In this document: in pieces, positions 8,280-17,783 of the stretch
Layout: every line of letters begins with the position of its first letter
Position numbering within the stretch: the first letter of the stretch is position 1
Origin: Pseudomonas sp. dw_358
GTDB taxonomy: Bacteria > Pseudomonadota > Gammaproteobacteria > Pseudomonadales > Pseudomonadaceae
Length of the DNA stretch: 64,000 bases
Direction of reading: 5' to 3'
Assembly (NCBI RefSeq): GCF_018449655.1
Contig: NZ_JAAVUX010000003.1
Span: forward strand, 330,691 to 394,690
Program-made: the position numbers and the translations under genes
Notes under the pieces: generated by a model
Told to the model about the DNA's origin: nothing
Seen by the model: the letters and a program-made list of their open reading frames with translations, nothing else
Databases searched by the model: none

Positions 8280-8937
8280 TACCAAATGCGTTGCCGAAGG
8301 CGCTGGGCGCGGGCGCAGCCGTTGCATCGCCAGCGGGCGGTTGAACCGCCAGGGAGAAGTTGTGGCTGGTGCCGGCAGCAGCAATATCCAGCTCACCACC
8401 CGACTGATTGAGCATGTCGGTGACTTGCGGGTGCCACAGGGTCACGCTGTAATGGCCAGCAGGCAGTTGATCGATGCTCAGCTTGCCATTGGCATCGGTG
8501 ACGGCGAACCAGGGGTCGTCACTGACGTAGATGTAGCCCAGCATCCAGTCGTGAATGTTGCAGCCCAGCACGACCACGCCGGGCTTGTCGAACAGCAGCG
8601 GATCGGTGGGCGTGCCCTCATAGAGACGCAGCTCGAAGCGCTTGGGCGCCGAGAACGAGTAGACCTGATGACGAATGTTATCGCTGTTGGGAAAACTGAT
8701 CAGCGTCCCGGTCCGCACGGCCAGCACGTGGGGCACGAATTCCTGCTTGCGCTGGTCCATGATGGCTTTGGCACCTGGAGTTGCCGGCAATGGGCCACCT
8801 CGCAGGGTCAGCACCGCACCGGACAGCGGGTGCCCTTGCTGGTCAACGACCTGAGCCTGCAATGACGCGGCATTGAGCCATGAGCTACAGACCAGCAAGG
8901 TCGCAGCCATCCCTGTTCGAATCAAGATTCCACGCAT
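8254..8937 (-). CDS. Periplasmic cupredoxin-like 'methylamine utilization' protein
   Basis: About 227 residues with a signal peptide (ILIRTGMAATLLVCSSWLNA). The mature part combines a cupredoxin-like domain, with candidate copper ligands in NIRHQVYSF and LGCNIHDWM, and a carboxypeptidase-regulatory-like beta-sandwich (WFAVTDANGKLSIDQLPAGHY). Databases label such proteins 'methylamine utilization protein', but no methylamine dehydrogenase genes are nearby, so that role should not be assumed. It is the first gene of a four-gene minus-strand cluster. An in-frame GTG at 8946 is an alternative start; neither candidate has a strong Shine-Dalgarno. The C-terminus is Ala/Pro/Asn-rich and low in complexity. 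Confidence 0.75.
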   Translation of the reverse strand: MRGILIRTGMAATLLVCSSWLNAASLQAQVVDQQGHPLSGAVLTLRGGPLPATPGAKAIMDQRKQEFVPHVLAVRTGTLISFPNSDNIRHQVYSFSAPKRFELRLYEGTPTDPLLFDKPGVVVLGCNIHDWMLGYIYVSDDPWFAVTDANGKLSIDQLPAGHYSVTLWHPQVTDMLNQSGGELDIAAAGTSHNFSLAVQPPAGDATAAPAPSAFGNAFGNALSEPQK

Positions 8938-9096
8938 TCCGAGCACCCATCATCGGCCAAACCAGACACAGCACCTACAGCGTAGTCAGTGCGCATGTGA
9001 AAGTTATCGACCGCTGTGGGCAAAGCTGTAACAGCCCATTGAAACCGAGTGCCCATCGCCCCATCTAAGCACCATGACCCATTGCGCAGGTGCCCC

Positions 9097-11529
9097 ATGA
9101 GCGACCAGCAAGAACACCCGGACACTCAAGACTCTCTGGACGGCCACGCCGACCTGGACAGCGATCACATCGAACACTCGACCCACTCCAGCACCGAGCT
9201 GACCCTCCCCGGCCAGAACCTGCCCGACAAGGTCTACATCATCCCGATCCACAACCGTCCGTTCTTTCCCGCCCAGGTGTTGCCCGTCATCGTCAACGAA
9301 GAGCCTTGGGCCGAAACTCTGGACCTGGTGGCCAAGACCCCGCATCACTCGCTGGCGCTGTTTTTCATGGAAACGCCGCCAGACACCCGCCATTTCGATA
9401 CCTCGAACCTGCCGCTGTACGGCACCCTGGTGAAGATCCACCACGCCAGCCGCGAAAACGGCAAGCTGCAGTTCGTCGCTCAGGGCCTGTCGCGGGTGCG
9501 CATTCGCACCTGGCTCAAGCACCATCGACCGCCTTACCTGGTGGAGGTTGAGTACCCGCATCAGCCCACCGAGCCGACCGACGAGGTCAAGGCCTACGGC
9601 ATGGCGCTGATCAATGCGATCAAGGAACTGCTGCCGCTCAACCCGCTGTACAGCGAAGAGCTGAAGAACTACCTGAACCGTTTCAGCCCCAACGACCCGT
9701 CGCCGCTGACGGATTTCGCCGCTGCCCTGACGTCCGCCACCGGCACCGAATTGCAGGAAGTGCTGGACTGCGTCCCCATGCTCAAGCGCATGGAAAAAGT
9801 CCTGCCCATGCTGCGCAAGGAAGTGGAAGTCGCGCGCTTGCAGAAGGAGATCTCGGCCGAGGTCAACAAGCAGATCGGCGAACATCAGCGAGAGTTCTTC
9901 CTCAAGGAGCAGCTCAAGGTCATCCAGCAAGAGCTGGGCCTGACCAAGGATGACCGCAGTGCCGACGTCGAGCAGTTCGAGCAGCGTCTGCAAGACAAGA
10001 CCCTGCCGGCTGCGGCGAAAAAACGTATCGACGAAGAAATGAACAAGCTGTCGATCCTCGAGACCGGGTCGCCAGAGTACGCCGTGACCCGCAACTACCT
10101 GGACTGGGCCACCGCCCTGCCTTGGGGTGTATATGGCAAGGACAAACTTGACCTCAAGCACGCGCGCAAGGTTCTGGATCAGCATCATGCCGGCCTTGAC
10201 GACATCAAGAGCCGCATCCTCGAATTCCTTGCGGTGGGCGCCTATAAAGGCGAAATCAGCGGCTCCATCGTGCTGCTGGTGGGCCCTCCGGGCGTGGGCA
10301 AGACCAGCATCGGCAAATCCATTGCCGAATCCCTGGGCCGGCCGTTTTACCGGTTCAGCGTCGGCGGCATGCGAGACGAGGCGGAAATCAAGGGTCATCG
10401 GCGCACCTACATCGGCGCGCAACCGGGCAAGCTGGTGCAAGCCCTGAAAGACGTCGAAGTCATGAACCCTGTGATCATGCTCGATGAAATCGACAAGATG
10501 GGTCAGAGCTATCAGGGCGACCCGGCGTCAGCGCTGTTGGAAACCCTGGACCCGGAACAGAACGTCGATTTTCTCGATCACTATCTGGACCTGCGCCTGG
10601 ACCTGTCCAAGGTGCTGTTCGTCTGCACCGCCAACACCCTGGACTCGATTCCCGGCCCGTTACTGGACCGCATGGAAGTCATTCGTCTGTCCGGTTACAT
10701 CACCGAAGAGAAGCTGGCGATTGCCAAGCGCCACCTGTGGCCCAAGCAACTGGAGAAGGCTGGCGTCGACAAATCGCGCCTGGCCATCAGCGACGGCGCC
10801 CTGCGCGCGGTGATCGAAGGCTACGCGCGGGAAGCCGGCGTTCGGCAATTGGAGAAACAGCTCGGCAAGCTGGTCCGCAAAGCGGTGGTCAAGCTGCTGG
10901 ATGACCGCAACGCGGTGATTCGCATCGGCAACAAGGACCTGGAGGCCTCGCTGGGCATGCCGGTGTTCCGCAGCGAGCAGGTGCTGTCGGGCAAAGGCGT
11001 GATCACCGGGCTGGCCTGGACCAGCATGGGCGGTGCCACGCTGCCGATCGAAGCCACGCGCATCCACACCCTCAATCGCGGCTTCAAGCTCACCGGGCAG
11101 CTGGGCGACGTGATGAAGGAGTCGGCGGAAATCGCCTACAGCTACGTCAGCTCCAACCTCAAGCAATACGGGGCCGACCCGACGTTTTTCGATGAGGCTT
11201 TTGTGCACATGCACGTGCCGGAAGGTGCCACCCCCAAGGACGGTCCCAGCGCCGGTGTGACCATGGCCAGTGCCCTGCTCTCTCTGGCCCGCGACCAGGC
11301 ACCGAAGAAAGGCGTGGCGATGACCGGTGAGCTGACCCTCACCGGCCATGTCCTGCCCATCGGCGGTGTACGGGAAAAAGTCATTGCGGCGCGGCGACAG
11401 AAAATCACCGAATTGATTCTGCCGGAGCCGAATCGGGGCAACTTCGAAGAGTTGCCTGATTACCTCAAGCAAGGGCTGACCGTGCATTTTGCGAAACGCT
11501 TCGCTGATGTCGCCAAAGTGCTTTTCTGA
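9097..11529 (+). CDS. asrA: ATP-dependent Lon-type protease (AsrA-like second Lon)
   Basis: An 810-residue Lon protease: N-terminal substrate domain (about 45-235), coiled-coil linker, AAA+ module with Walker A GPPGVGKTS and Walker B VIMLDEID, and C-terminal serine protease domain with the Ser in PKDGPSAGVTMAS and the paired Lys in the VREKVIAARR segment. It is not in the clpX-lon-hupB context of the main lon; next to an icp-type inhibitor it matches PA0779/AsrA, a heat-shock and aminoglycoside-response Lon of P. aeruginosa. The start is ATG 9097 (MSDQQEHPD); an earlier ATG at 9049 has poor context. The acidic, Ser/Asp/His-rich first 35 residues are probably disordered. Confidence 0.92.
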   Translation: MSDQQEHPDTQDSLDGHADLDSDHIEHSTHSSTELTLPGQNLPDKVYIIPIHNRPFFPAQVLPVIVNEEPWAETLDLVAKTPHHSLALFFMETPPDTRHFDTSNLPLYGTLVKIHHASRENGKLQFVAQGLSRVRIRTWLKHHRPPYLVEVEYPHQPTEPTDEVKAYGMALINAIKELLPLNPLYSEELKNYLNRFSPNDPSPLTDFAAALTSATGTELQEVLDCVPMLKRMEKVLPMLRKEVEVARLQKEISAEVNKQIGEHQREFFLKEQLKVIQQELGLTKDDRSADVEQFEQRLQDKTLPAAAKKRIDEEMNKLSILETGSPEYAVTRNYLDWATALPWGVYGKDKLDLKHARKVLDQHHAGLDDIKSRILEFLAVGAYKGEISGSIVLLVGPPGVGKTSIGKSIAESLGRPFYRFSVGGMRDEAEIKGHRRTYIGAQPGKLVQALKDVEVMNPVIMLDEIDKMGQSYQGDPASALLETLDPEQNVDFLDHYLDLRLDLSKVLFVCTANTLDSIPGPLLDRMEVIRLSGYITEEKLAIAKRHLWPKQLEKAGVDKSRLAISDGALRAVIEGYAREAGVRQLEKQLGKLVRKAVVKLLDDRNAVIRIGNKDLEASLGMPVFRSEQVLSGKGVITGLAWTSMGGATLPIEATRIHTLNRGFKLTGQLGDVMKESAEIAYSYVSSNLKQYGADPTFFDEAFVHMHVPEGATPKDGPSAGVTMASALLSLARDQAPKKGVAMTGELTLTGHVLPIGGVREKVIAARRQKITELILPEPNRGNFEELPDYLKQGLTVHFAKRFADVAKVLF

Positions 11530-11535
11530 TAGAAA

Positions 11536-11561
11536 GGAGCTCTTGCCCTGACTGGAGCTCC
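11536..11561 (+). promoter_or_regulatory. Hairpin covering the icp ribosome binding site
   Basis: GGAGCTC (11536-11542) pairs with GAGCTCC (11555-11561) across a 12-base loop. The right arm together with the preceding G contains the GGAG (11554-11557) that is the Shine-Dalgarno of icp (ATG 11564). The hairpin could lower icp translation or act as an intercistronic processing signal. Sequence complementarity is certain; function is inferred. Confidence 0.4.
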
Positions 11562-11563
11562 CG

Positions 11564-11962
11564 ATGACTGCTTCTCGCCTGCTTGCTGCCACCGGCCTGA
11601 TCCTGCTGACCGCGTGTACCGCGAACCGGCAGGGCGGGCAAAATGTGACGGTGACACGTCAGGGCGACTGCCCGCTGCACTTGCAAGCGGGACAGAAACT
11701 GACCCTGACCCTGCCCAGCGATCCCACCACGGGTTATCGCTGGCGGGTACGGAATGCTGGCCAGCCAGTGCTGCGCAGTCTTGGACCTGAGGTGTTCAGC
11801 AATCCGGAAGACGTCGGCGTGGTCGGAGCGGCCGGGCAATCATCTTGGCGTTTCGACGTGTCGCAGGCAGGGAGCGGCGCCCTGCTGCTGGTGTACCAGC
11901 AGCCGTGGGCGCCTGAGGTGAATCCGATCAAGTCGTTCGAGTGCGTGATTGTCGTGCAGTGA
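11564..11962 (+). CDS. icp: Chagasin-type (I42) peptidase inhibitor lipoprotein
   Basis: A 132-residue protein with a lipoprotein signal (LILLTAC, Cys18) and the chagasin fold: loop motifs DPTTGYRW (BC loop, normally NPTTGY) and QPWAPEV (FG loop, normally RPW), set in beta strands typical of family I42. These inhibitors plug the active site of papain-like cysteine peptidases. It follows the AsrA-like Lon by 34 bases, the same pair as PA0779-PA0778 in PAO1. Its own target in the cell is not evident from the window. The predicted location is periplasmic and membrane-anchored. Confidence 0.85.
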   Translation: MTASRLLAATGLILLTACTANRQGGQNVTVTRQGDCPLHLQAGQKLTLTLPSDPTTGYRWRVRNAGQPVLRSLGPEVFSNPEDVGVVGAAGQSSWRFDVSQAGSGALLLVYQQPWAPEVNPIKSFECVIVVQ

Positions 11963-11983
11963 CCGCTGGAGAGCGGCACTGGC

Positions 11984-13003
11984 TCACGCTTGCGGGAGCG
12001 AATCGATGAAGCTGTTCATCTGCTTGAAGTGCCCCTCGATTTCGGTGAATGAGGTCGGGTCGGTCACCCGCGTATCCAGGCCAAGATCTAGAAAAGCGTG
12101 ATAGATCACCACGATTTTGCTGATTTCTGCATCCCATGTCTCGGCGGCCAGCCAAGCGGTCGGGACTTGGGCAAACGCCTGGAGCTGGCTCATTTGTGCG
12201 CGGATCGTTTTTTGATCGGCGTGGAGCTGCTTGCTCAGTTCGCCGACTTCGTCTCTCAGTTCGTCGCGTTTCTGCGCCAGTACCGTGTACCTGCGGATCT
12301 CGCCAAAGAACTCGACATGTTCTTCAAGCTTGCCTATCACGGCCATGACCAGCGCTTTATCGATGCCCTGGTTCTTGACTGTATTCAGGGCAACTTCAGC
12401 CTCTTGCGCCGTCGGGAGCGCCTTTTTGAACAAGTCTTCGAGCCCATGACGCTTGAATAGATCGAGGGCTTCGCTGATATCGGTCGCTGCCTGGTTCATG
12501 GTGGCGATCCGGGTCTGCAGCTGAGCGACCTGCGCCTGTGCGGCCTCGTTCTCCTTTTCCAGACAACGCTGCAAATGTGCGAGCTCCGGCCGAGCCACCG
12601 CGCGAATTCGCTGCAAGCCCTTTTCCAGAATCCTCACGCCTTCCCTGACAGCATCAAGGCCATAGGCCACCATCGTGACCGACAGCGTCGTCAGCTCCTC
12701 CCGCCGTCGGGCGCACTGGCTTTCATTCAAGCTGGCATCACTCTCCAGCGCGGCGAAGGCATCATTTATCTGGGCCAGCCCGACATAATGCAGAGCGGCT
12801 TGCGTGGCTGCACCGCGCTCATAGAACTTCTCATAGCTGTCCTGGGCCACTGATTTCAGCAGCACCAGCTGCTCCTGAATAACCGGTAGCGATTGACCCA
12901 CCCCCAAGCGGATCGCAGACCTCAGGTCCTTGAGGCTGTTGCGAAGGGTCGTGCCGTCCGGGGTCTCAAGGGATTCGTTGACGAAGTTGACAGTTCTCAT
13001 CAT
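11984..13003 (-). CDS. xaxB: XaxB/YaxB-type binary pore-forming toxin, subunit B
   Basis: A 339-residue, almost entirely helical protein with long amphipathic heptads (CLEKENEAAQAQVAQLQTRI; KRDELRDEVGELSKQLHADQ) and no signal peptide, matching the B component of the alpha-xenorhabdolysin family. In XaxAB/YaxAB, A and B subunits form ClyA-like heterodimers that assemble into large pores in eukaryotic membranes. The start ATG at 13003 overlaps the TGA of the A-subunit gene. Length and pairing agree with the family (XaxB about 350 residues). A small hairpin (CCGCT-GGAG-AGCGG, 11963-11976) separates its end from the convergent icp gene. Confidence 0.8.
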   Translation of the reverse strand: MMRTVNFVNESLETPDGTTLRNSLKDLRSAIRLGVGQSLPVIQEQLVLLKSVAQDSYEKFYERGAATQAALHYVGLAQINDAFAALESDASLNESQCARRREELTTLSVTMVAYGLDAVREGVRILEKGLQRIRAVARPELAHLQRCLEKENEAAQAQVAQLQTRIATMNQAATDISEALDLFKRHGLEDLFKKALPTAQEAEVALNTVKNQGIDKALVMAVIGKLEEHVEFFGEIRRYTVLAQKRDELRDEVGELSKQLHADQKTIRAQMSQLQAFAQVPTAWLAAETWDAEISKIVVIYHAFLDLGLDTRVTDPTSFTEIEGHFKQMNSFIDSLPQA

Positions 13004-14139
13004 TCCATTCCTTTGGCAGTGTACGATCTGAAGAGCTCGTTCAGCTCTCGGGATTGCGTATGAACGTCGCGCCAGGGCGCCATCGTGTTGTCAAACCGAA
13101 GCGTGAACAACATGAGGGACGTTGTGTTGTTGATCGCGGCAGCATCCTTCTGCGAGTTTTCGATGCTTGCATAGATGTCGCGCCAGACTTTGAGCAAGTG
13201 CTTGGACGCTTCGAGGGTGATGCCAAAGCGGATATTCATATCCTCGAGGGCAACGCCGTAACTGACAAATCGGCCCTTGATACCGTTTTGCTGAGCCAGT
13301 CGTCGACAGTAATTGTCACGCTCCACGATCAACTGGTTCATGGTGTCCTCGGCGTGTTGCGCATGGGAATCCACCGCAAGGTAGGAAATACCAAGCCCCA
13401 GGGGCCCGAAAACGGCCCCATACCATCGGGCAGACAGGTAATAATCGACGTTTTTTTGCTGTTCGCCGATTCGAGTGCTGACGTGAGCGATGGCGTCCTC
13501 CAACTCCCTCACCTGTTCGCCAATACCGTGGGCTTTCAGGGCGTCCATCACGTCTTCATGAAGTGCAGCCAGTTCGTATTGCAAGGTTGTCCTGAAGGCC
13601 AAGGCCTGTTGATAGGTCTTCTGGACATGCTCCAGGTACCCCAGGATCTGTTGCTTCATGTAGTCGAGAAATTCGCCCAGTGAAAGCACAGCCACCTGGT
13701 CGCTTTCCACGAGGTCATCGTGGGGCTGCAGGTCAACCGGCAGACTCTCGAGCTCTTCAAGTGTCGCCCCGCCCCGCCGGTAGGCCACCGTGTCTTTGAC
13801 CCGCCGCAGAACATCCTCACCGGTGGCGACGAAGCCTTTGGAAAAAGTCTCCAGGCGGATCCCCAGCAGCGAGCATGATTCTTCCAGATCGGGCCAGGTC
13901 TTTACATGGTCTTCAAGCGCGAGGTTCAAGTGCTTGATGGCTTTGAGCAGGGGTTCTCCCAGCACTTTCTGGGTCGTGGAGAAGGATGCAAGGATAGTCT
14001 CCTCATCGAGTGGCAAGCGACTATAAGCCTCGACATAACGCTTGATGGTCTGCAGATTATCGGCGGTGAATACAATACTGGGCTGTCGCACCCGATACCG
14101 CTCTGACGGGATCGACTGTGGCTGATCTTGATTGGACAT
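13000..14139 (-). CDS. xaxA: XaxA/YaxA-type binary pore-forming toxin, subunit A
   Basis: A 379-residue helical protein with a hydrophobic stretch at about residues 239-256 (WYGAVFGPLGLGISYLAV) flanked by long helices, the layout of XaxA/YaxA. A conserved pair with the B subunit, overlapping by four bases (ATGA), implies equimolar translation. There is no signal peptide, as for the Xenorhabdus and Yersinia proteins, whose release route is unclear. The start at 14139 (MSNQDQPQSI) has a good AGGAAG Shine-Dalgarno; the longer open frame upstream lies in the intergenic region and antisense to cmoA. Divergent from cmoA. Confidence 0.82.
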   Translation of the reverse strand: MSNQDQPQSIPSERYRVRQPSIVFTADNLQTIKRYVEAYSRLPLDEETILASFSTTQKVLGEPLLKAIKHLNLALEDHVKTWPDLEESCSLLGIRLETFSKGFVATGEDVLRRVKDTVAYRRGGATLEELESLPVDLQPHDDLVESDQVAVLSLGEFLDYMKQQILGYLEHVQKTYQQALAFRTTLQYELAALHEDVMDALKAHGIGEQVRELEDAIAHVSTRIGEQQKNVDYYLSARWYGAVFGPLGLGISYLAVDSHAQHAEDTMNQLIVERDNYCRRLAQQNGIKGRFVSYGVALEDMNIRFGITLEASKHLLKVWRDIYASIENSQKDAAAINNTTSLMLFTLRFDNTMAPWRDVHTQSRELNELFRSYTAKGME

Positions 14140-14320
14140 CACGTACTTCCTGTCTCGTGAGTGAAGCCACAACGGCGTCCGAGCCGAGCGGCGTGAGGTG
14201 TCTCGATACCCTATCGCCGCCCCCAATGCGTCGGAATGTGGAAACGGCTCCTCGCGCGGCTGCACAAACGCGGCAAGGTCGGTAAAATGCCAGCCCCCTG
14301 CACTTGCCTGGACTTCCACC

Positions 14321-15064
14321 GTGCCTAGACAACCTGACCGCCTCTTCGCCACTCCGCTGGCAGAAGTCCCCGACTTTGCCTTCAACGAGGATGTGGTGCG
14401 GGTCTTTCCAGACATGATCAAGCGTTCGGTGCCGGGCTACCCGACGATTGTCGAGAATATCGGCGTGCTGGCCGCGCAGTTCGCCCAGCCCGACACCACC
14501 CTGTATGACCTGGGCAGCTCGTTGGGCGCCGTCACGCAGGCGCTGCGCCGTCATGTCCGCACTGAGAGCTGTCGGGTGGTGGCAGTGGATAACTCCAGTG
14601 CCATGGTCGAACGCTGCAGTGAATACCTGAAGGCTCAGGATTCGATGTTTCAAGAATTGTTGCCCGTCGAAGTGCGCGAAGGCGACATTCTGCAGTTACA
14701 GTTTGAGCCGGCGTCGGTGATCGCCCTCAACTTTACGTTGCAGTTCATTGCACCCGAGCAGCGGCTTGCCCTGCTGTCGCGCATTCGTCATGCCCTGGTG
14801 CCCGGCGGCGCACTGATTCTTTCGGAAAAGCTTCGCTTTGACGATCCCGAGGAGCACACGCTGCTGACTGACCTGCACATCGCCTTTAAAAGGGCCAACG
14901 GCTACAGCGAGCTGGAGATCGCGCAAAAACGCAGTGCCATCGAAAACGTGATGAAACCCGACAGCCTGCAAGAGAACCGCGAGCGCCTGCTGGCCGCCGG
15001 CTTTTCAAAAGTGCTGCCTTGGTTCCAGTGTCTTAACTTTGCTTCGATGATCGCCCTGCCATGA
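14321..15064 (+). CDS. cmoA: Carboxy-S-adenosyl-L-methionine synthase CmoA
   Basis: A 247-residue SAM-fold enzyme that converts SAM and prephenate to carboxy-SAM, the donor for 5-oxyacetyluridine at the wobble position of tRNAs. Family hallmarks: [36 protein letters not shown] (usually GCSLGA) and ALNFTLQFI. The start is a GTG at 14321 ([13 protein letters not shown]), which aligns with other CmoA N-termini; the ATG at 14198 would add 41 unrelated residues. It overlaps cmoB by four bases (ATGA), so the two pathway enzymes are coupled. Confidence 0.9.
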   Translation: MPRQPDRLFATPLAEVPDFAFNEDVVRVFPDMIKRSVPGYPTIVENIGVLAAQFAQPDTTLYDLGSSLGAVTQALRRHVRTESCRVVAVDNSSAMVERCSEYLKAQDSMFQELLPVEVREGDILQLQFEPASVIALNFTLQFIAPEQRLALLSRIRHALVPGGALILSEKLRFDDPEEHTLLTDLHIAFKRANGYSELEIAQKRSAIENVMKPDSLQENRERLLAAGFSKVLPWFQCLNFASMIALP

Positions 15065-16017
15065 TCGATTTATCTGCGTTGGTCCGCCGCTTGGCGGACA
15101 CCCCGTTGGCCGGCTGGTCCCAAACGCTGCAAGCTCAGCTCGACAGCAAAATGGCCAAAGGCCACGGCGACCTCGAGCGCTGGCAAGGCGCACTGGATGC
15201 CCTGCCGCGGCTGACGCCCGGCGTTGTCGATCTGGTCAGCGGGCTAAGTCTGGACTGTGAGTGTGACGACGAGACCCGCGCACGGATGCATAGCGCCTTG
15301 ATGGGCCTCTCACCTTGGCGCAAGGGGCCGTTCGACCTGTTCGGTACTCACATCGACACGGAGTGGCGCTCGGACTGGAAGTGGTCTCGCGTGAGCCCGC
15401 ACCTGGATTTGTGCGGCAAGCGCGTACTCGACGTGGGTTGCGGCAATGGTTACTACCAGTGGCGCATGTTGGGTGCCGGAGCCGACAGCGTGATCGGCAT
15501 CGATCCCAACTGGTTGTTCTTCTGCCAGTTCCAGGCAGTGCAACGCTATCTGCCAGACCTGGCAGCCTGGCACCTCCCCTTCGCGCTGGAAGACCTGCCG
15601 GCCCGGCTCGAAGGGTTCGACACGGTGTTTTCCATGGGGGTCTTCTATCACCGACGTTCCCCCCTCGAACACCTGCTGGCACTCAAGGACTGCCTGGTCA
15701 AAGGTGGCGAACTGGTGCTGGAGACGCTGGTGATAGAAGGTGATGTGAATCAAGTGCTGGTGCCCGAAGATCGCTATGCTCAGATGCGCAACGTCTGGTT
15801 CCTGCCCTCGGTGCCGGCCCTCGAACGCTGGCTACGACGCGCCGGCTTCCAGGACGTGACCTGCGTGGACGTCAGTGTGACCACCGTCGCCGAGCAACGC
15901 AGCACGCCCTGGATGCGCTACCAGTCACTGAGCGATTTTCTCGATCCCGAGGATCACAGCCGCACTGTAGAGGGCCTGCCCGCCCCCATGCGTGCAGTGA
16001 TCAAGGCGCGCAAATAA
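15061..16017 (+). CDS. cmoB: tRNA U34 carboxymethyltransferase CmoB
   Basis: A 318-residue methyltransferase-fold enzyme that transfers the carboxymethyl group of carboxy-SAM to 5-hydroxyuridine-34 of tRNA. The SAM-type loop reads [20 protein letters not shown], followed by [14 protein letters not shown], and [16 protein letters not shown] is a CmoB signature. Its start overlaps cmoA. A gap of 75 bases separates it from nadE, so a shared transcript is possible. Confidence 0.92.
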   Translation: MIDLSALVRRLADTPLAGWSQTLQAQLDSKMAKGHGDLERWQGALDALPRLTPGVVDLVSGLSLDCECDDETRARMHSALMGLSPWRKGPFDLFGTHIDTEWRSDWKWSRVSPHLDLCGKRVLDVGCGNGYYQWRMLGAGADSVIGIDPNWLFFCQFQAVQRYLPDLAAWHLPFALEDLPARLEGFDTVFSMGVFYHRRSPLEHLLALKDCLVKGGELVLETLVIEGDVNQVLVPEDRYAQMRNVWFLPSVPALERWLRRAGFQDVTCVDVSVTTVAEQRSTPWMRYQSLSDFLDPEDHSRTVEGLPAPMRAVIKARK

Positions 16018-16092
16018 CTTGAAACAGCTGCCCCGGAAGTGCGATACCTTCAACTGTCCGCATGTGCGCCCCAACCTTTCAAGGAGTCCAAG

Positions 16093-16923
16093 ATGAGCAA
16101 CCGTCAAAGCGAAATCGCTGCCGCTCTGGCCGTGGTCCCGCCATTTGCCGATATCGCCGCCCTGCAAGCCGAGATCGACAAGCGCAAGGCATTCATCAAG
16201 CAATGTCTGCGCAACGCCGGCCTCAAAGCGCTGGTGCTGGGCATCAGCGGCGGCGTCGACTCGCTGACGGCAGGCCGCCTGGCGCAATTGTCAGTCGAAG
16301 AATTGCGCAGCGAAACAGGCGATGATTCCTACACGTTCATCGCCGTGCGCCTGCCTTACAACGTCCAGCATGACGAGGAAGATGCTGCGGCCTCGATCAA
16401 GTTCATCAAGGCCGATGTCGAGGACACAGTCAATATTGCCGGTGCGGTGCTGGGCCTCAGCGAGCAGGTTATCCATTTGCAGGGCCTGACCCACGCCCGC
16501 CGGGATTTCGTGGTGGGCAATGCCAAAGCGCGGATCCGCATGGTGGCCCAGTACACCATCGCCAATGCCAACAATGGCCTGGTCATCGGTACGGACCATG
16601 CGGCAGAAGCGGTGATGGGTTTCTTCACCAAGTTCGGCGACGGTGCCTGCGACCTGGCGCCCCTGAGCGGGCTGGTCAAGGGTCAGGTACGGGCTATTGC
16701 CCGGCACTTGGGTGCGCCGGAAAACCTGGTATTGAAAGTACCGACAGCCGACCTCGAAGAGCTGCGCCCAGGCAAGCCCGATGAAGAGTCACATGGCGTG
16801 ACCTATGCGGAGATCGATGCGTTCCTGCACGGTGAGACCGTACGGGCCGAGGCTTACGAGATTATCGTGCGCACGTACGACAATACCCGCCACAAGCGCG
16901 AGTTGCCGTTCGTTCCGGCCTAG
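16093..16923 (+). CDS. nadE: NH3-dependent NAD+ synthetase
   Basis: A 276-residue protein of the ammonia-dependent NadE type: it adenylates nicotinate adenine dinucleotide and amidates it to NAD+. The PP-loop SGGVDS (around residue 52), the [19 protein letters not shown] segment and the C-terminal THGVTY-like [15 protein letters not shown] are diagnostic. No glutaminase domain is present. The start is ATG 16093 behind AAGGAG; an earlier ATG at 16039 lacks a ribosome binding site. Ends 73 bases before the convergent pdxJ. Confidence 0.9.
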   Translation: MSNRQSEIAAALAVVPPFADIAALQAEIDKRKAFIKQCLRNAGLKALVLGISGGVDSLTAGRLAQLSVEELRSETGDDSYTFIAVRLPYNVQHDEEDAAASIKFIKADVEDTVNIAGAVLGLSEQVIHLQGLTHARRDFVVGNAKARIRMVAQYTIANANNGLVIGTDHAAEAVMGFFTKFGDGACDLAPLSGLVKGQVRAIARHLGAPENLVLKVPTADLEELRPGKPDEESHGVTYAEIDAFLHGETVRAEAYEIIVRTYDNTRHKRELPFVPA

Positions 16924-16996
16924 TCCGCGTTACATTGTTCCCGAACCATCTCGGCCCCAAGGGTAACAGGAGGACCGAGCTGGCTTGGTAAAAGCG

Positions 16997-17740
16997 TCAG
17001 CCGCGGCTGGCAGCCAGGATCAGCGCCTTCATCTCCGCTACTGCGCCTTTGAAGCCGACGAACAAGGCGTGGGCCACCAGCGCATGGCCGATGTTCAATT
17101 CATTGATCCCGCCGATCGCCGCCACGGCCTCGACGTTGTGGTAGTGCAGACCGTGGCCGGCATTGACGATCAGCCCTTGGCTAAGGCCAAAGGCCACGCC
17201 ATCGGCAATGCGACCCAGCTCCTCGGCCACTTCCGTGGGGGTCTGCGCGTCCGCATAACGGCCGGTGTGCAGTTCGATGGCCGGTGCACCGATACGTTTT
17301 GACGCTTCGATCTGACCTTCGTCGGCATCGATGAACAGCGATACCTCACAGCCCAGCCGTGACAGGCGCTGGACGGCGTCCTTGATTCGCTCCTCCTGCC
17401 CCGCCACGTCAAGGCCGCCCTCGGTAGTCAGCTCCTGGCGAGTTTCCGGCACCAGGCAGATATGCGCCGGACGAATCTGTTCGGCGAAGGTCAGCATCGC
17501 CTCGGTGACGCCCATTTCGAAGTTCATGCGGGTCTGCAACACCTCCTTGAGTAGCAGCACGTCGCGCTCCTGGATATGCCGGCGGTCTTCACGCAAGTGC
17601 ACGGTAATGCCATCGGCACCGGCTTCTTCGGCATCCAGTGCAGCCTTGACCGGGTCGGGATACCGCGTGCCACGGGCCTGACGCAGAGTGGCGACGTGGT
17701 CGATGTTGACGCCGAGAAGGATGCGGTTGCTGGTGGTCAC
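16997..17740 (-). CDS. pdxJ: Pyridoxine 5'-phosphate synthase PdxJ
   Basis: A 247-residue TIM-barrel enzyme that condenses 1-deoxyxylulose 5-phosphate with 3-amino-2-oxopropyl phosphate in PLP synthesis. Signatures: [17 protein letters not shown] at the N-terminus, [26 protein letters not shown] and [13 protein letters not shown]. The chosen start is a GTG at 17740 with GGGAG seven bases upstream; a longer version would add ten residues. It lies 43 bases downstream of recO, forming the conserved rnc-era-recO-pdxJ run. Confidence 0.92.
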   Translation of the reverse strand: MTTSNRILLGVNIDHVATLRQARGTRYPDPVKAALDAEEAGADGITVHLREDRRHIQERDVLLLKEVLQTRMNFEMGVTEAMLTFAEQIRPAHICLVPETRQELTTEGGLDVAGQEERIKDAVQRLSRLGCEVSLFIDADEGQIEASKRIGAPAIELHTGRYADAQTPTEVAEELGRIADGVAFGLSQGLIVNAGHGLHYHNVEAVAAIGGINELNIGHALVAHALFVGFKGAVAEMKALILAASRG

Positions 17741-17783
17741 GGGGTGGCTCCCTGGTAATGAAGGATGCAAGGATACGATGGCT

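Noticed and set aside
8254..8946. Methylamine metabolism gene
   Set aside because: Only the database name suggests it; no mau dehydrogenase or maturation genes are nearby.
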